A DNA stretch of 64,000 nucleotides from the NCBI RefSeq assembly GCF_004006295.1, contig NZ_CP026095.1, positions 392,501 to 456,500 of the forward strand, written 5' to 3'. Of the stretch, positions 34,306-42,443 are shown one piece after another. Source of the DNA: Peribacillus asahii (GTDB lineage: Bacteria > Bacillota > Bacilli > Bacillales > DSM-1321). How positions within the stretch are numbered: position 1 is the first letter of the stretch; every line of letters starts with the position of its first letter. The position numbers and the translations under genes were made by a program. The notes beneath the pieces are model-generated. The model did not search any database, was not told the DNA's origin, and was given only the letters and a program-made list of their open reading frames with translations.

Positions 34306-34345
34306 AATTAGGTGCCTGTTGCTTGAAGTGACAGGCACCTAATTT
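34306..34345 (+). terminator. hairpin after rlmCD with GACAGGCACC-type repeat
   Basis: A 14-bp perfect stem (34306-34319 with 34331-34344) encloses TGCCTGT / ACAGGCA. Only a short T-run follows. The TGACAGGCACC core is a sequence I remember as frequent between genes in Bacillus genomes; a related partial form lies at 36832-36900. Confidence 0.55.
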
Positions 34346-34450
34346 ATGAAGATGAGAATGACAATCAGATAAAATGTAGTAACAGTATGTTAGATTTATT
34401 AATCTTCTTTTAAAGAGAGTAAAAATAGCAAAGGCATTAACTGATAAGGA

Positions 34451-34603
34451 TATAATGGATATATTTGAAAATAAGGAGTAACGGTAATAAAAGAAGAACT
34501 TAGAGCCTTATTACGAAAAGAAGGACATCAGAATTATAAGGAGTGCGGAGATAAATTCGCCAGAAACTTCTTAAAAGAACTAGCTATTAAATACAGGGGA
34601 TAA
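34451..34603 (+). other. 36-codon open frame lacking a standard start codon, coupled to the next gene
   Basis: A TATAAT at 34451-34456 and an AAGGAG at 34483-34488 precede a 36-codon frame (IKEELRALLRKEGHQNYKEC and onward) whose first in-frame codon at the right distance is ATA at 34497. No ATG, GTG or TTG exists after the upstream stop. The stop TAA overlaps the next gene's ATG (TAATG). It may be a decayed gene, a non-canonical start, or a chance frame. I do not recognise the peptide. Confidence 0.35.
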
Positions 34604-35340
34604 TGGCATTAAAGGTTGATACAGGTGATGACATGATACATACCTACTTAGGTAAGACAATACAATTTGAGATAAAGTACAAAAATCGAACTTCCATAGG
34701 AATTTCGATAGATAGCTATGGGAAAATTGAAGTGCAGGCTCCGAAAAGGACACCTGATGAGAGAGTGATTCAGGCATTAGAGGATAAATGGAATCTCATT
34801 CAGCAAAAATTAAAAGAAATGAAAGATAGGATGAATGGGCCGCAGGAAAAGGTCTATGAGAATGATGAGAGCTTTCTTTATTTAGGAGACACTTATCCCA
34901 TAAAGATCATCCAAGATATACATATAATGCAAGACCATGTCGTGTTTGAAGGAGAAAAGCTGTATGTATATGTGAAGCAGCTTGATGATGAAAAGAATAA
35001 ACAAGCATTAAAACGATTTTATTACCAGCAGTGTAAGGTATTAGTGGAGAAGAGTATATCTTCTTATCAAAGTAACTTCAAAACAAAACCGCGTTCTATA
35101 CGTATTTCGGATAGTAAAAGTACGTGGGGAACCTGTGATTCAAAGCGACAACTAACATTTAATTGGAGGCTGGCAATGGCGCCACGTGAGGTAATTGACT
35201 ATGTAGTCGTTCATGAAATGTGTCACATGGTCCATCTGAATCACGACCGCTCCTTCTGGCGTCTTGTTGGAAAAATAATGCCTGACTATAAGGAAAAAGA
35301 AAACTGGTTGGCTTTAACAAATTGGAAAATGACTGTTTAG
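34603..35340 (+). CDS. YgjP-like zinc metallopeptidase (M48/DUF45 family)
   Basis: This protein has 245 residues from ATG 34603 or 235 from ATG 34633, which has its own AGGTGA site; the shorter start (MIHTYLGKTIQFE) looks more family-like, the longer one is coupled to the frame upstream. The zinc motif VVHEMCHMVHLNHDRSFW holds HExxH followed by a third histidine, and SDSKSTWGTCDSKRQLTFN is the family signature of YgjP/DUF45. Members are often found beside type I restriction genes, but none is here. Target protein unknown. Confidence 0.85.
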   Translation: MALKVDTGDDMIHTYLGKTIQFEIKYKNRTSIGISIDSYGKIEVQAPKRTPDERVIQALEDKWNLIQQKLKEMKDRMNGPQEKVYENDESFLYLGDTYPIKIIQDIHIMQDHVVFEGEKLYVYVKQLDDEKNKQALKRFYYQQCKVLVEKSISSYQSNFKTKPRSIRISDSKSTWGTCDSKRQLTFNWRLAMAPREVIDYVVVHEMCHMVHLNHDRSFWRLVGKIMPDYKEKENWLALTNWKMTV

Positions 35341-35950
35341 GAGCAAAAGAATAAACATTTTTCTTTGTTTCATTTGATTTTGTACAGCATTAAACATATC
35401 CCTTGAGATAATAGCTTCGTGTGTATTACTAATAATGTTCATATTTTCTTCTTTTGCTTTTTACGCTTTTTACTTGTAACACTTACTGTAGTAGTACGCC
35501 CCTGAACTAAGTCTCCAACGTAATGAGGGTTAGTTAAGATTAGTTTAATCGTGGAATCATTCCACTTATCACCGGTAATCAAGTGGTTATTTATAGGGAC
35601 TTTTCAGAAGTTTCGCGACTTTTTGGAGGCCTTTATTTCATAGCTATTTCAAGGGAGTACAGAGAATAAAACTTTATTTTACCTTACAATAAAATATGTT
35701 GTCAATAAAAAATTTGTAATATTTTCAAAAAAATGTTATAATAGTCTTACAATTGTTTTTCAATCGTATTCCGAATTCCGCTGTATTTTTTTGCAGATAG
35801 AATTATGGATACGTTTTTTTAATATCCTTTTTTAAACCGAAGAAAAATTCAAACAGTTGTGTGAGCTTTAAAGGTAAGTTAGTTGAATAAAATTATCAAT
35901 TTACTATCTAATAGTAACCGAGTTTTTATTCTACAAGGAGGACTAGAATA
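35341..35950. other. 610-base AT-rich gap holding a recombinase remnant
   Basis: The first half carries a serine recombinase remnant on the minus strand (listed separately). The second half is very AT-rich. It contains TTATAATAG near 35737 and a good AAGGAGG site at 35936-35942 for the gene that follows. Nothing else recognisable was seen. Confidence 0.5.
35439..35603 (-). pseudogene. remnant of a large serine recombinase
   Basis: Read on the minus strand, 54 codons ending at 35439 give WNDSTIKLILTNPHYVGDLV and then QGRTTTVSVTSKKRK, followed by a lysine-rich tail. This is the highly conserved part of the recombinase domain of Bacillus/Clostridium serine recombinases (the W-s-stirrILtNphYiGdl-v-gr pattern). 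There is no start codon, catalytic domain or C-terminal domain: a TGA lies just upstream. I infer the scar of a lost mobile element; the resemblance is from memory of the family. Confidence 0.65.
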
Positions 35951-36805
35951 ATGAATCTAATCAATCAGAAAGTTACACACAAGCGTTTTGGCATGGGTAG
36001 TATAGTTAAACATAATGATTCTAGTATTGAAATACATTTCGCATCGGAGAATAAAAAGTTTGTTTTCCCCGATGTATTTGGAAAGCACCTAAAACTACAT
36101 GATAAAAGTGTTGCTAATTCACTTGAAAAAATTATACAAAAAAAGGAAATGGAACGAAGGGAGGAAGAATGGAAGAAGGAAGAGGAAAAAAAACTACAAC
36201 GAAAAAACCAGGAACTTCGCTTGGAACATGAAAAACTTATGAAAAATCATAAACTTCATCCCGAATCACAAATGGTTTTTTGGTGTGACACAGAAGAACA
36301 GAATAGTTCTTTTTCAGAGTGGAAGGTTTTTTCAGGCGTAATAAAAAGTGGTAATAACAAGGGGAAGCCAAACAAACCCATCCGCTTGCACCAAAATAGC
36401 GCTGTCCTGTTAACAGCAATAGATTCCAGCATGCCTGAAAAAGACAGACGTATCTTAGGTGTCTATATGGTGAATGAAGATTTTATCGGTAAGCTTTGTG
36501 AAGATGGATATATTCCTGCTCATTCAAAATACAGACTTCAACTTACAGAACAGGAATCGGATCAGATGCTTTTCTGGGAATATTATATAAATGGAAAATT
36601 CCCCCACAAAATAACATGGAATACAGGTAAATACCGTTATTTTGATAATTCATGGATGGCTCAAATTTTGCTTGATATAGTTTCGTTGAAAAGTGACCCA
36701 AAGGAACGAGAGTTGGCACAACAATTTTTTGAGCATTTTTGTAAAATGAATCAGATAACAGATCAAGAGTTACCAAAGCCTAATGGAGCATTAATGCGTA
36801 TTTAG
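35951..36805 (+). CDS. unrecognised protein with PcrA-type Tudor-like N-terminus and coiled coil
   Basis: The protein has 284 residues and a strong AAGGAGG site. Residues 1-48 (KVTHKRFGMGSIVKHNDSSI then IHFASENKKFVF) resemble the small Tudor-like fold at the C-terminus of PcrA in this same window ([17 protein letters not shown]). Residues about 55-100 are a highly charged Lys/Glu-rich coiled coil. The rest is a globular domain with FWCDTEEQNSS, SKYRLQLTEQ and FWEYYINGKFP. I do not recognise it. Its location between mobile-element relics suggests an accessory gene; a nucleic-acid or RNA-polymerase partner is a guess from the N-terminus. Confidence 0.75.
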   Translation: MNLINQKVTHKRFGMGSIVKHNDSSIEIHFASENKKFVFPDVFGKHLKLHDKSVANSLEKIIQKKEMERREEEWKKEEEKKLQRKNQELRLEHEKLMKNHKLHPESQMVFWCDTEEQNSSFSEWKVFSGVIKSGNNKGKPNKPIRLHQNSAVLLTAIDSSMPEKDRRILGVYMVNEDFIGKLCEDGYIPAHSKYRLQLTEQESDQMLFWEYYINGKFPHKITWNTGKYRYFDNSWMAQILLDIVSLKSDPKERELAQQFFEHFCKMNQITDQELPKPNGALMRI

Positions 36806-37271
36806 ACGTTAGCCCAAAGATAATAAGAATGACAGGGGACTGACACATTTTTTCCACCCATCACTAATGGCGAAAAGTGCCTGGCTCTGTTTGCTAATAA
36901 GCGTGTAAATAAATCAGATCTTCCTGCAGTTATTTTTCTTGGTGTTTTTGGTGTATTTATTAACTAATGGTCATTTTTTAGAGGCTTACAAACAACTGAT
37001 CCAACAACATCTGCTTTAATTTTGGCAACAACGCCTATTTTAACAGGCTTTTTAGCAGTATGGCAGTATGTTTGATTGGGTTTTGTTGATTGTAACTGCT
37101 GTGGAATTATTAGGCTCATTCTTTATCATGGGAGGAGTCGTCATATCTACGTATCAGAGAAAATATAGCAGTGATGCAAATAAAAGGGTGCTTAGCTCAT
37201 TGTCAAACCTTCTCTCCAATAGTTTTTCCAATTTGAAAGAACTATTGGAGAGCCTAGGTCATGATGAGTAA
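36806..37271 (+). pseudogene. broken EamA/DMT-family transporter
   Basis: Between about 36889 and 37075 the frame reads ALFANKRVNKSDLPAVIFLG, then VFGVFIN, a stop, then GLQTTDPTTSALILATTPIL. This is the first half of an EamA transporter with an internal stop and no start. At 37068 another frame gives DWVLLIVTAVELLGSFFIMG then GVVISTYQRK, which is helix material from the second domain, so the middle is deleted. The open frame 37068-37271 is therefore a fragment and not an independent gene. Confidence 0.7.
37212..37252 (+). terminator. 13-bp hairpin at the end of the EamA remnant
   Basis: CTCTCCAATAGTT (37212-37224) pairs perfectly with AACTATTGGAGAG (37240-37252). No long T-run follows, so the role is uncertain. 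Confidence 0.4.
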
Positions 37272-37583
37272 GCATCCTTCTTTGTTCTAATATTAAGACC
37301 CTTTTTGTGTGTCCACTATTTTACGGTGCTGTTACTTTGTGAATAATTGCTCATAATGGGGTTAGTTTAAAAAAAAATATTCTTAACAAAAAATGGATTT
37401 AGCGCAACGATGACTTAATTATTGGTGGATAAATAGTTTTGGCTGAATAAAAAATTTTCTAGAGAGAGAATGGTTACAGATTTTTTATAAACAAATAATA
37501 AAGCTATTGTTAAATTGGTAATAATTAACTAATGTTATTTTATTGAAAGTATTTCAAAAAATGTTTTTAAGTATAATTTGTTT

Positions 37584-37597
37584 TGTAAGCGCTTTCT
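37584..37597 (+). promoter_or_regulatory. cre-like site (CcpA)
   Basis: TGTAAGCGCTTTCT matches the catabolite-responsive element consensus TGWAANCGNTNWCA except in the last base. It lies downstream of a TATAAT-like box, so binding would repress; this suggests carbon control of the transcript. Confidence 0.55.
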
Positions 37598-37657
37598 AAT
37601 TGGGCGATTGCTAACCTGGACTTTATGTAGCTAACTATTAAAGAAAAGGTGAGTTGT

Positions 37658-37740
37658 ATGAAAAGCAATAGAGAACAGTCACTCTGATACAGAGGAGGGA
37701 ACAAAAACGATCACCTTAATGTTATTGTGACGAAAATGTA
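37658..37740 (+). pseudogene. dead 5' end of an amino-acid permease gene
   Basis: A start codon with upstream AAAGAAAAGGTGAG is followed by MKSNREQSL, a stop, then YRGG and, after a frameshift, ITLML. This parallels the real permease start at 40564 (MKNSVEESQLHRGL then ITLMSLG). The leader DNA upstream also aligns, including the cre-like site. I read it as a duplicated, truncated permease gene whose promoter region remains. Confidence 0.6.
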
Positions 37741-37787
37741 ATCAGAATTTCTATTTGGTTTTCTATTAAAGTAATTTAATATTTTAA

Positions 37788-37814
37788 CAATATACCATAT
37801 TTATGGTAATATTG
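37788..37814. promoter_or_regulatory. operator-like palindrome before the glutamine-type transporter
   Basis: An inverted repeat built from CAATATACCATA and TATGGTAATATTG, with one extra base on the right arm, is centred at 37800/37801, about 50 bases upstream of the binding-protein gene. The regulator is unknown. Confidence 0.45.
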
Positions 37815-37862
37815 TAATAAATTGTTTTGGTGGTTTTAAAAACTAAAATAGGGGTGTTTTGA

Positions 37863-38654
37863 ATGAAGAAGCTTGGTTTATTATGTTTGTTCTTGGTCCT
37901 TTCTCTCTTTGTCGCTGCTTGTGGATCCAATTCCAATGATACGGCAAGTGATAAAGAGAAAGGCGAGGCAGAAAAAAGTGAAAAGGTATATAAAGTTGGT
38001 GTAGATACAACTTACCCTCCATTTGAATTTAAAGAAGGAAATGAGTATAAGGGGATTGATATTGATTTAATCAATGCTATTGCGGAAAATCAAGGCTTTA
38101 AAATTGAACTTTCGCCAATGGACTTTGGTGGAATTATCCCAGCGATGCAAGCTAATCAGCTTGATGTAGCTATTGCAGGTATGAGCATTACCGAGGAGAG
38201 AAAAAAAATCGTAGACTTCTCAGAACCATATTTTGATGCAGGAGTAACAGTAGTTGTAGAAAAGGATAATACAACTATTAAATCTGTTGATGATTTGAAA
38301 GGGAAAACGATTGCAGTTAAGAAAGGAACAACAGGGGCTAAATATGCACAAGATAATGTCGATAAATACGGTTTTAAAATCGTTCAATTTAACGATAGTC
38401 CTGCCATGTTCCAGGAAGTAGCTAACGGCAATGCAGATGCACTATTAGAAGATTATCCTGTTATTTCTTATGCAATTGCCCAAAAAGACCTCGGTTTAAA
38501 AATTGTAGGTGATCGTTTGAATGGAGACCAATATGGAATCGCTGTATTAAAAGGGAAAAACCAGGATCTATTAGAAAAAATTAATAAGGGTCTTGCTGAG
38601 CTTAAGGAAGATGGAACATACGATAAAATACTAAAAACCTATCTTGCTGAGTAA
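37863..38654 (+). CDS. glnH: amino-acid ABC transporter substrate-binding lipoprotein (glutamine type)
   Basis: The protein has 263 residues. The signal peptide ends in the lipobox VAAC (Cys near residue 20) and is followed by an Asn/Ser/Glu linker. The mature part is a family 3 polar amino-acid binding protein: GVDTTYPPFEFKEG, DVAIAGMSITEERKKIVDFS and the C-terminal ELKEDGTYDKILKTYL are characteristic. Similarity is greatest to GlnH-type glutamine receptors, but arginine or cystine cannot be excluded. A GC-rich hairpin separates it from the permease gene, which typically gives more binding protein than permease. Confidence 0.85.
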   Translation: MKKLGLLCLFLVLSLFVAACGSNSNDTASDKEKGEAEKSEKVYKVGVDTTYPPFEFKEGNEYKGIDIDLINAIAENQGFKIELSPMDFGGIIPAMQANQLDVAIAGMSITEERKKIVDFSEPYFDAGVTVVVEKDNTTIKSVDDLKGKTIAVKKGTTGAKYAQDNVDKYGFKIVQFNDSPAMFQEVANGNADALLEDYPVISYAIAQKDLGLKIVGDRLNGDQYGIAVLKGKNQDLLEKINKGLAELKEDGTYDKILKTYLAE

Positions 38655-38667
38655 GTGCTTCATGATG

Positions 38668-38696
38668 GAAAGCGCGCATAAAGCGCGCTTTCTTTT
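38668..38696 (+). terminator. intercistronic attenuator between glnH and glnP
   Basis: GAAAGCGCGC pairs with GCGCGCTTTC over a 5-base loop, followed by TTTT. The position between the binding protein and the membrane protein is common in ABC operons and would reduce downstream expression. Confidence 0.7.
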
Positions 38697-38861
38697 GGAG
38701 CTACAACCTTTTCAATCGAATACAACAGTCGAATACGCCGGGCATTGGTTGTCAGTGCACAGGAGGGGTACTTCTTAGTATAAATAATGTATCGAAAGCT
38801 GTGCTTTTATATGAGCGAGGCCTTGGCGGTCGGTGAGTTTTACTTAAAGGGGATGAACAGG

Positions 38862-39506
38862 GTGGATGTAATTACTTCAGCTTTTCCTATATTACTTGAA
38901 GGATTAAAAGTAACGCTATATATATTTATAATAGCGATTATACTAGGCTTTATTATTGGTCTAGCGGTAGCCTTATTAAGATTGGCGCCACTCAAGATTT
39001 TGAACTGGATTGCAAAGATCTATGTTGATGCTATTCGAGGAACGCCCTTTATTGTGCAATTATTTTTTATTTACTTTGGAATCAATTCGTTGCAAATAAT
39101 TTCTCTTAATAATACAACTGCGGGTATTATTACCGTTGCTATCAATGCTGGAGCTTATTTTTCTGAGATTATAAGAGCTGGGATTCAATCTATTGATAAA
39201 GGACAAACAGAAGCGGCAAGATCAATCGGATTGACTAGTGTTCAATCCATGCGTTTTGTAGTGCTACCACAGGCGTTTAGAAGAATGCTTCCGACGATTA
39301 CGAACCAATCGATTATAAGCTTAAAAGATACATCGCTTTTATCCGTTATTGGGATAGCAGATTTAACACAGCAAGGGCAAATTCAAGCCTCTGCAACTTT
39401 CGAAGCCTTTAAAATTTGGTTAATTGTTGGTGTTATATACTTTGTTGTTATTTATTTATTAACTCTGCTTGCTAATTTTATCGAAAGGAGGTTTCAGCTC
39501 AGATGA
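38862..39506 (+). CDS. glnP: amino-acid ABC transporter permease
   Basis: GTG 38862 ([15 protein letters not shown]) lies 9 bases after AAAGGGG and gives 214 residues, the normal length. An ATG at 38853 touches that site, and the longer frame back to 38787 adds non-family residues. The protein has five hydrophobic helices and the inner-loop EAA motif [22 protein letters not shown]. Its last codons overlap glnQ (ATGA). Confidence 0.87.
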   Translation: MDVITSAFPILLEGLKVTLYIFIIAIILGFIIGLAVALLRLAPLKILNWIAKIYVDAIRGTPFIVQLFFIYFGINSLQIISLNNTTAGIITVAINAGAYFSEIIRAGIQSIDKGQTEAARSIGLTSVQSMRFVVLPQAFRRMLPTITNQSIISLKDTSLLSVIGIADLTQQGQIQASATFEAFKIWLIVGVIYFVVIYLLTLLANFIERRFQLR

Positions 39507-40231
39507 GCATCATAACTGTAAAAAATTTAAAAAAATCATTTGGAAACGTAGAGGTTTTAAAAGACATTAATGCAGAAGTCCAGGAAAAAGAGGTAATCTG
39601 TGTAATTGGGCCTTCTGGTTCAGGAAAGAGCACTTTCCTGCGTTGCTTAAATCGGTTGGAAGAAATTTCAGGTGGTGAGGTAATCATTAATGGACACGAT
39701 ATAACCGCTCCAAAAGTTGATATAAACAAAGTGAGACAAGAGGTTGGAATGGTTTTTCAACAATTTAACCTATTCCCTCATAAAACGGTTTTAGAAAACA
39801 TCACTTTAGGACCTATCAAGATTCACGCTACTGGGAAAGCAGAAGCGGAAAAGTTAGCGTTAGAACTACTTGATAAAGTAGGACTACGGGAAAAAGCCAA
39901 TAGCTATCCCGGAGAACTATCTGGAGGCCAAAAGCAGAGGGTTGCCATAGCAAGAGCGCTGGCAATGAATCCTAAAATTATGTTATTTGATGAGCCGACA
40001 TCAGCTCTAGACCCTGAAATGGTTGGAGATGTTTTAGAAGTAATGAAGCAGCTGGCTGAAGAAGGGATGACAATGGTGGTTGTTACCCATGAAATGGGCT
40101 TCGCTCGAGAGGTAGGGGATCGTGTTATTTTCATGGATGGGGGATATATTGTTGAAGAGAATGAACCGAATCAATTATTCGGTAACCCGCAACATGAACG
40201 GACTAAAGCGTTCTTAAGTAAGGTTCTTTAG
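39503..40231 (+). CDS. glnQ: amino-acid ABC transporter ATP-binding protein
   Basis: This 242-residue ATPase is of the polar amino-acid type. Walker A is GPSGSGKST near residue 33, the Q-loop is [15 protein letters not shown], the signature is [10 protein letters not shown] near 136 and Walker B is [17 protein letters not shown], all textbook for this class. It starts within the glnP stop codon, preceded by AAAGGAGG. A strong terminator follows. Confidence 0.93.
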   Translation: MSIITVKNLKKSFGNVEVLKDINAEVQEKEVICVIGPSGSGKSTFLRCLNRLEEISGGEVIINGHDITAPKVDINKVRQEVGMVFQQFNLFPHKTVLENITLGPIKIHATGKAEAEKLALELLDKVGLREKANSYPGELSGGQKQRVAIARALAMNPKIMLFDEPTSALDPEMVGDVLEVMKQLAEEGMTMVVVTHEMGFAREVGDRVIFMDGGYIVEENEPNQLFGNPQHERTKAFLSKVL

Positions 40232-40325
40232 GTAGACATGGAAATTTTATTGATGTTATAGCAAACACCATATCTATTGCTATATAGGAAATGTTCAGTA
40301 TGTAGTGCAATTCATTTTGATATAA

Positions 40326-40366
40326 AAAAGAAGCAGGAAATCTTTAAAATTTCCTGCTTCTTTTAC
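40326..40366 (+). terminator. terminator after glnQ
   Basis: A 16-bp stem (40326-40341 with 40349-40364) rich in A on the left and T on the right closes the transporter operon. Confidence 0.85.
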
Positions 40367-40494
40367 ATGGAACTTCGATAATTGTCTAACGATCTATAGG
40401 CACTTTACTAATGGAAAGCTTAACTAATATTATTTATATTACAAATAGTAAAAAAACTATTTGTGAAAATCCTTTTTTTAGTATAATAGATTAG

Positions 40495-40508
40495 TGCAAA
40501 CGCTTTCT
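40495..40508 (+). promoter_or_regulatory. cre-like site before the APC permease
   Basis: TGCAAACGCTTTCT resembles the CcpA consensus with two mismatches. It lies just after a TATAAT (40482-40487), at the same place as the cre-like site in the duplicated leader at 37584. The remainder of the 40232-40563 gap shows only the upstream terminator and AT-rich sequence. Confidence 0.5.
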
Positions 40509-40563
40509 GTTGTGCTTGTAACATACAGATTAGGCATTGACTACTAAAGCAAAGGAGAACGGT

Positions 40564-41937
40564 ATGAAAAACAGTGTAGAAGAGTCACAATTACATAGAG
40601 GATTAGAACAAAGACATATTACCTTAATGTCACTGGGTGCGGCGATTGGTGTAGGCCTTTTTCTTGGATCTGCCGATGCCATTAAGCTTGCAGGTCCCAG
40701 TATTCTACTAGCTTATGCTTTAGGCGGTCTAGTCATTTATATTATTATGCGAGCGCTCGGGGAAATGGCAATTAAAAATCCGGTGGCTGGCTCATTTAGC
40801 CGCTATGCTAGAGATTACATAGGACCGCTTGCTGGATTTATTACTGGCTGGAATTATTGGTTCTTATGGATTGTTACGTGTATGGCGGAAATCACAGCCG
40901 CCGGAATCTATATGCAGTTCTGGTTCCCTGGTACACCGCAATGGGCTTGGGCTCTAGGAGCGTTAGTCATTATGGCGTCTGTGAATTTCTTAGCAGTTAA
41001 AGCTTATGGTGAATTAGAGTTTTGGTTTGCATTAATAAAAATCGTTACCATTATATTTATGATTGTTCTTGGATTAGGAATCATTCTTTTGGGAATTGGA
41101 AATGGTGGAGTAGCCATTGGTTTTGGGAACCTATTTGAACATGGCGGTTTCTTCCCAAATGGATTTAGCGGCTTATTGATGTCCTTCCAAATGGTTATGT
41201 TCGCTTATTTGGGAGTTGAAATGCTTGGGATAACTGCTGGAGAAGTTAAAGATCCGAAAAAAGCGTTGTCACGTGCAATTAATACGGTATTCTGGCGTAT
41301 TTTGATTTTTTACGTTCTTTCACTGACGGTAATCATGTCGATTTATCCTTGGGACGAGATAAGTCCTAAACAAAGCCCATTTGTTATGACATTTGAACAG
41401 ATTGGGATTAAAGAGGCCGCTGGAATCATTAATTTTGTTGTTTTGACTGCTGCCCTTTCTTCTTGTAATAGCGGAATCTTCAGTACAGCAAGAATGTTAT
41501 TTAATCTCGCTCAGCAAAATGAAGCACCTAAAAGCTTTGGTCGCACAACTAAAAGGGGCATCCCAGGAATTGCGATTATCGCATCCGCAGTTGCTTTATT
41601 GATAGGTGTTTATTTGAATTATATTGTGTCGGAAAAGGTATTCGTTTGGGTAACGAGTATTGCTACATTCGGAGCTATTTGGACATGGGCGACGATTTTA
41701 ATCTCCCACCTTCGTTATAGAGGAAAGATGGCAAAAGAAGAAAAGAAGCGGTTGGAGTACAAAATGCCGTGGTTCCCATTCAGTTCATATTTTGCCCTTG
41801 CCTTTTTAGCACTTGTCGTTGTTCTGCTGGCGTTTTCTAAAAATACAATAATTGCCCTGATTGTTGGACCAATTTGGATTATCTTGCTTGTAGCATGCTA
41901 TTATGGATTTAGGTTGAATAAAAAAGTATCAAAATGA
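40564..41937 (+). CDS. APC-family amino-acid permease (ProY/AnsP-like)
   Basis: The protein has 457 residues from ATG 40564 after AAAGGAG. It has about twelve hydrophobic helices and the APC signatures LHRGLEQRHITLMSLGAAIG, SFSRYARDYIGPLAG and GVEMLGITAGEVKDPKKALS. The pattern is nearest to the ProY and AnsP permeases of enteric bacteria and to the unassigned YbgF/YdgF permeases of Bacillus. The substrate is therefore likely a neutral amino acid but is not proven. A cre-like site suggests carbon repression. Confidence 0.85.
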   Translation: MKNSVEESQLHRGLEQRHITLMSLGAAIGVGLFLGSADAIKLAGPSILLAYALGGLVIYIIMRALGEMAIKNPVAGSFSRYARDYIGPLAGFITGWNYWFLWIVTCMAEITAAGIYMQFWFPGTPQWAWALGALVIMASVNFLAVKAYGELEFWFALIKIVTIIFMIVLGLGIILLGIGNGGVAIGFGNLFEHGGFFPNGFSGLLMSFQMVMFAYLGVEMLGITAGEVKDPKKALSRAINTVFWRILIFYVLSLTVIMSIYPWDEISPKQSPFVMTFEQIGIKEAAGIINFVVLTAALSSCNSGIFSTARMLFNLAQQNEAPKSFGRTTKRGIPGIAIIASAVALLIGVYLNYIVSEKVFVWVTSIATFGAIWTWATILISHLRYRGKMAKEEKKRLEYKMPWFPFSSYFALAFLALVVVLLAFSKNTIIALIVGPIWIILLVACYYGFRLNKKVSK

Positions 41938-41990
41938 AAAAGGCGTATAGAAGCTAGTGATTGTCATTAGTTTTCTATACGTTTTTTGTT
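41938..41990 (+). terminator. terminator after the APC permease
   Basis: CGTATAGAA pairs with TTCTATACG around an inner CTAGTGA/TCATTAG pairing and ends in a run of Ts. Confidence 0.8.
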
Positions 41991-42014
41991 GTTTTTATTT
42001 TTATCCCACACTTA

Positions 42015-42142
42015 ACGGGCAGTAAGACCCCCACCTCAAGTTTATGAGAAAACAAAGAAGATAGGTGGAGGACAACTGCCCGTAAAGGTCCGATTGGTTC
42101 AACTAACCATCAGTGGGGGATGAAGGAACCCCCCACTGATGG
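42015..42142. repeat. structured double-hairpin repeat, MITE-like
   Basis: Two hairpins stand side by side in a 500-base gene-free region. The first has outer arms ACGGGCAGT (42015-42023) and ACTGCCCGT (42075-42083) with inner CCACCT/AGGTGG. The second is a 13-bp perfect stem CCATCAGTGGGGG (42107-42119) with its complement at 42130-42142. Paired end hairpins without a gene are typical of short elements derived from IS200/IS605-type transposons. Assignment is tentative. The rest of the gap to 42443 shows nothing else clear. Confidence 0.5.
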
Positions 42143-42443
42143 AAGTTTCACTTTATACATAAAGGTTGCTAGATGAGAGAAAATAGAACAACTTGTTGTA
42201 TTTTAGTGGGGAGCATTCTATACAGCTGAAGGAAATGATAGCAATGAGTGGCTTTGTATACAAGCGAATTAGTCAGTCTATATGGATAGGTATATGAACT
42301 ATACACTTAATTATATCGATAAAATAATTTATCAGTTTGAATTTTCGTTATTGTACGAATAAAGTGGAAAATCCGTTGTGTTTGTAAGTTATTAAATTAC
42401 AGTGATATAATATTATGCGTGATTTTATAAGTGAATATAGGAA

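Larger units (their letters stand above)
37272..37862. other. 590-base leader region of the amino-acid ABC transporter
   Basis: This gene-free stretch holds, in order, AT-rich sequence, a cre-like site at 37584-37597, a dead permease start (37658-37740) and an operator-like palindrome at 37788-37814. A weak GGGGTG ribosome site precedes the binding-protein gene. Confidence 0.5.

Noticed and set aside
36832..36900. GACAGGGGACTGACAC...GTGCCTGGC stretch as a transposon end
   Set aside because: It resembles a common Bacillus intergenic repeat but the arms do not pair well, and no transposase or target duplication is visible.
37068..37271. 67-codon frame as an independent membrane protein
   Set aside because: It continues EamA-type helix sequence from the broken transporter and lacks a ribosome site.
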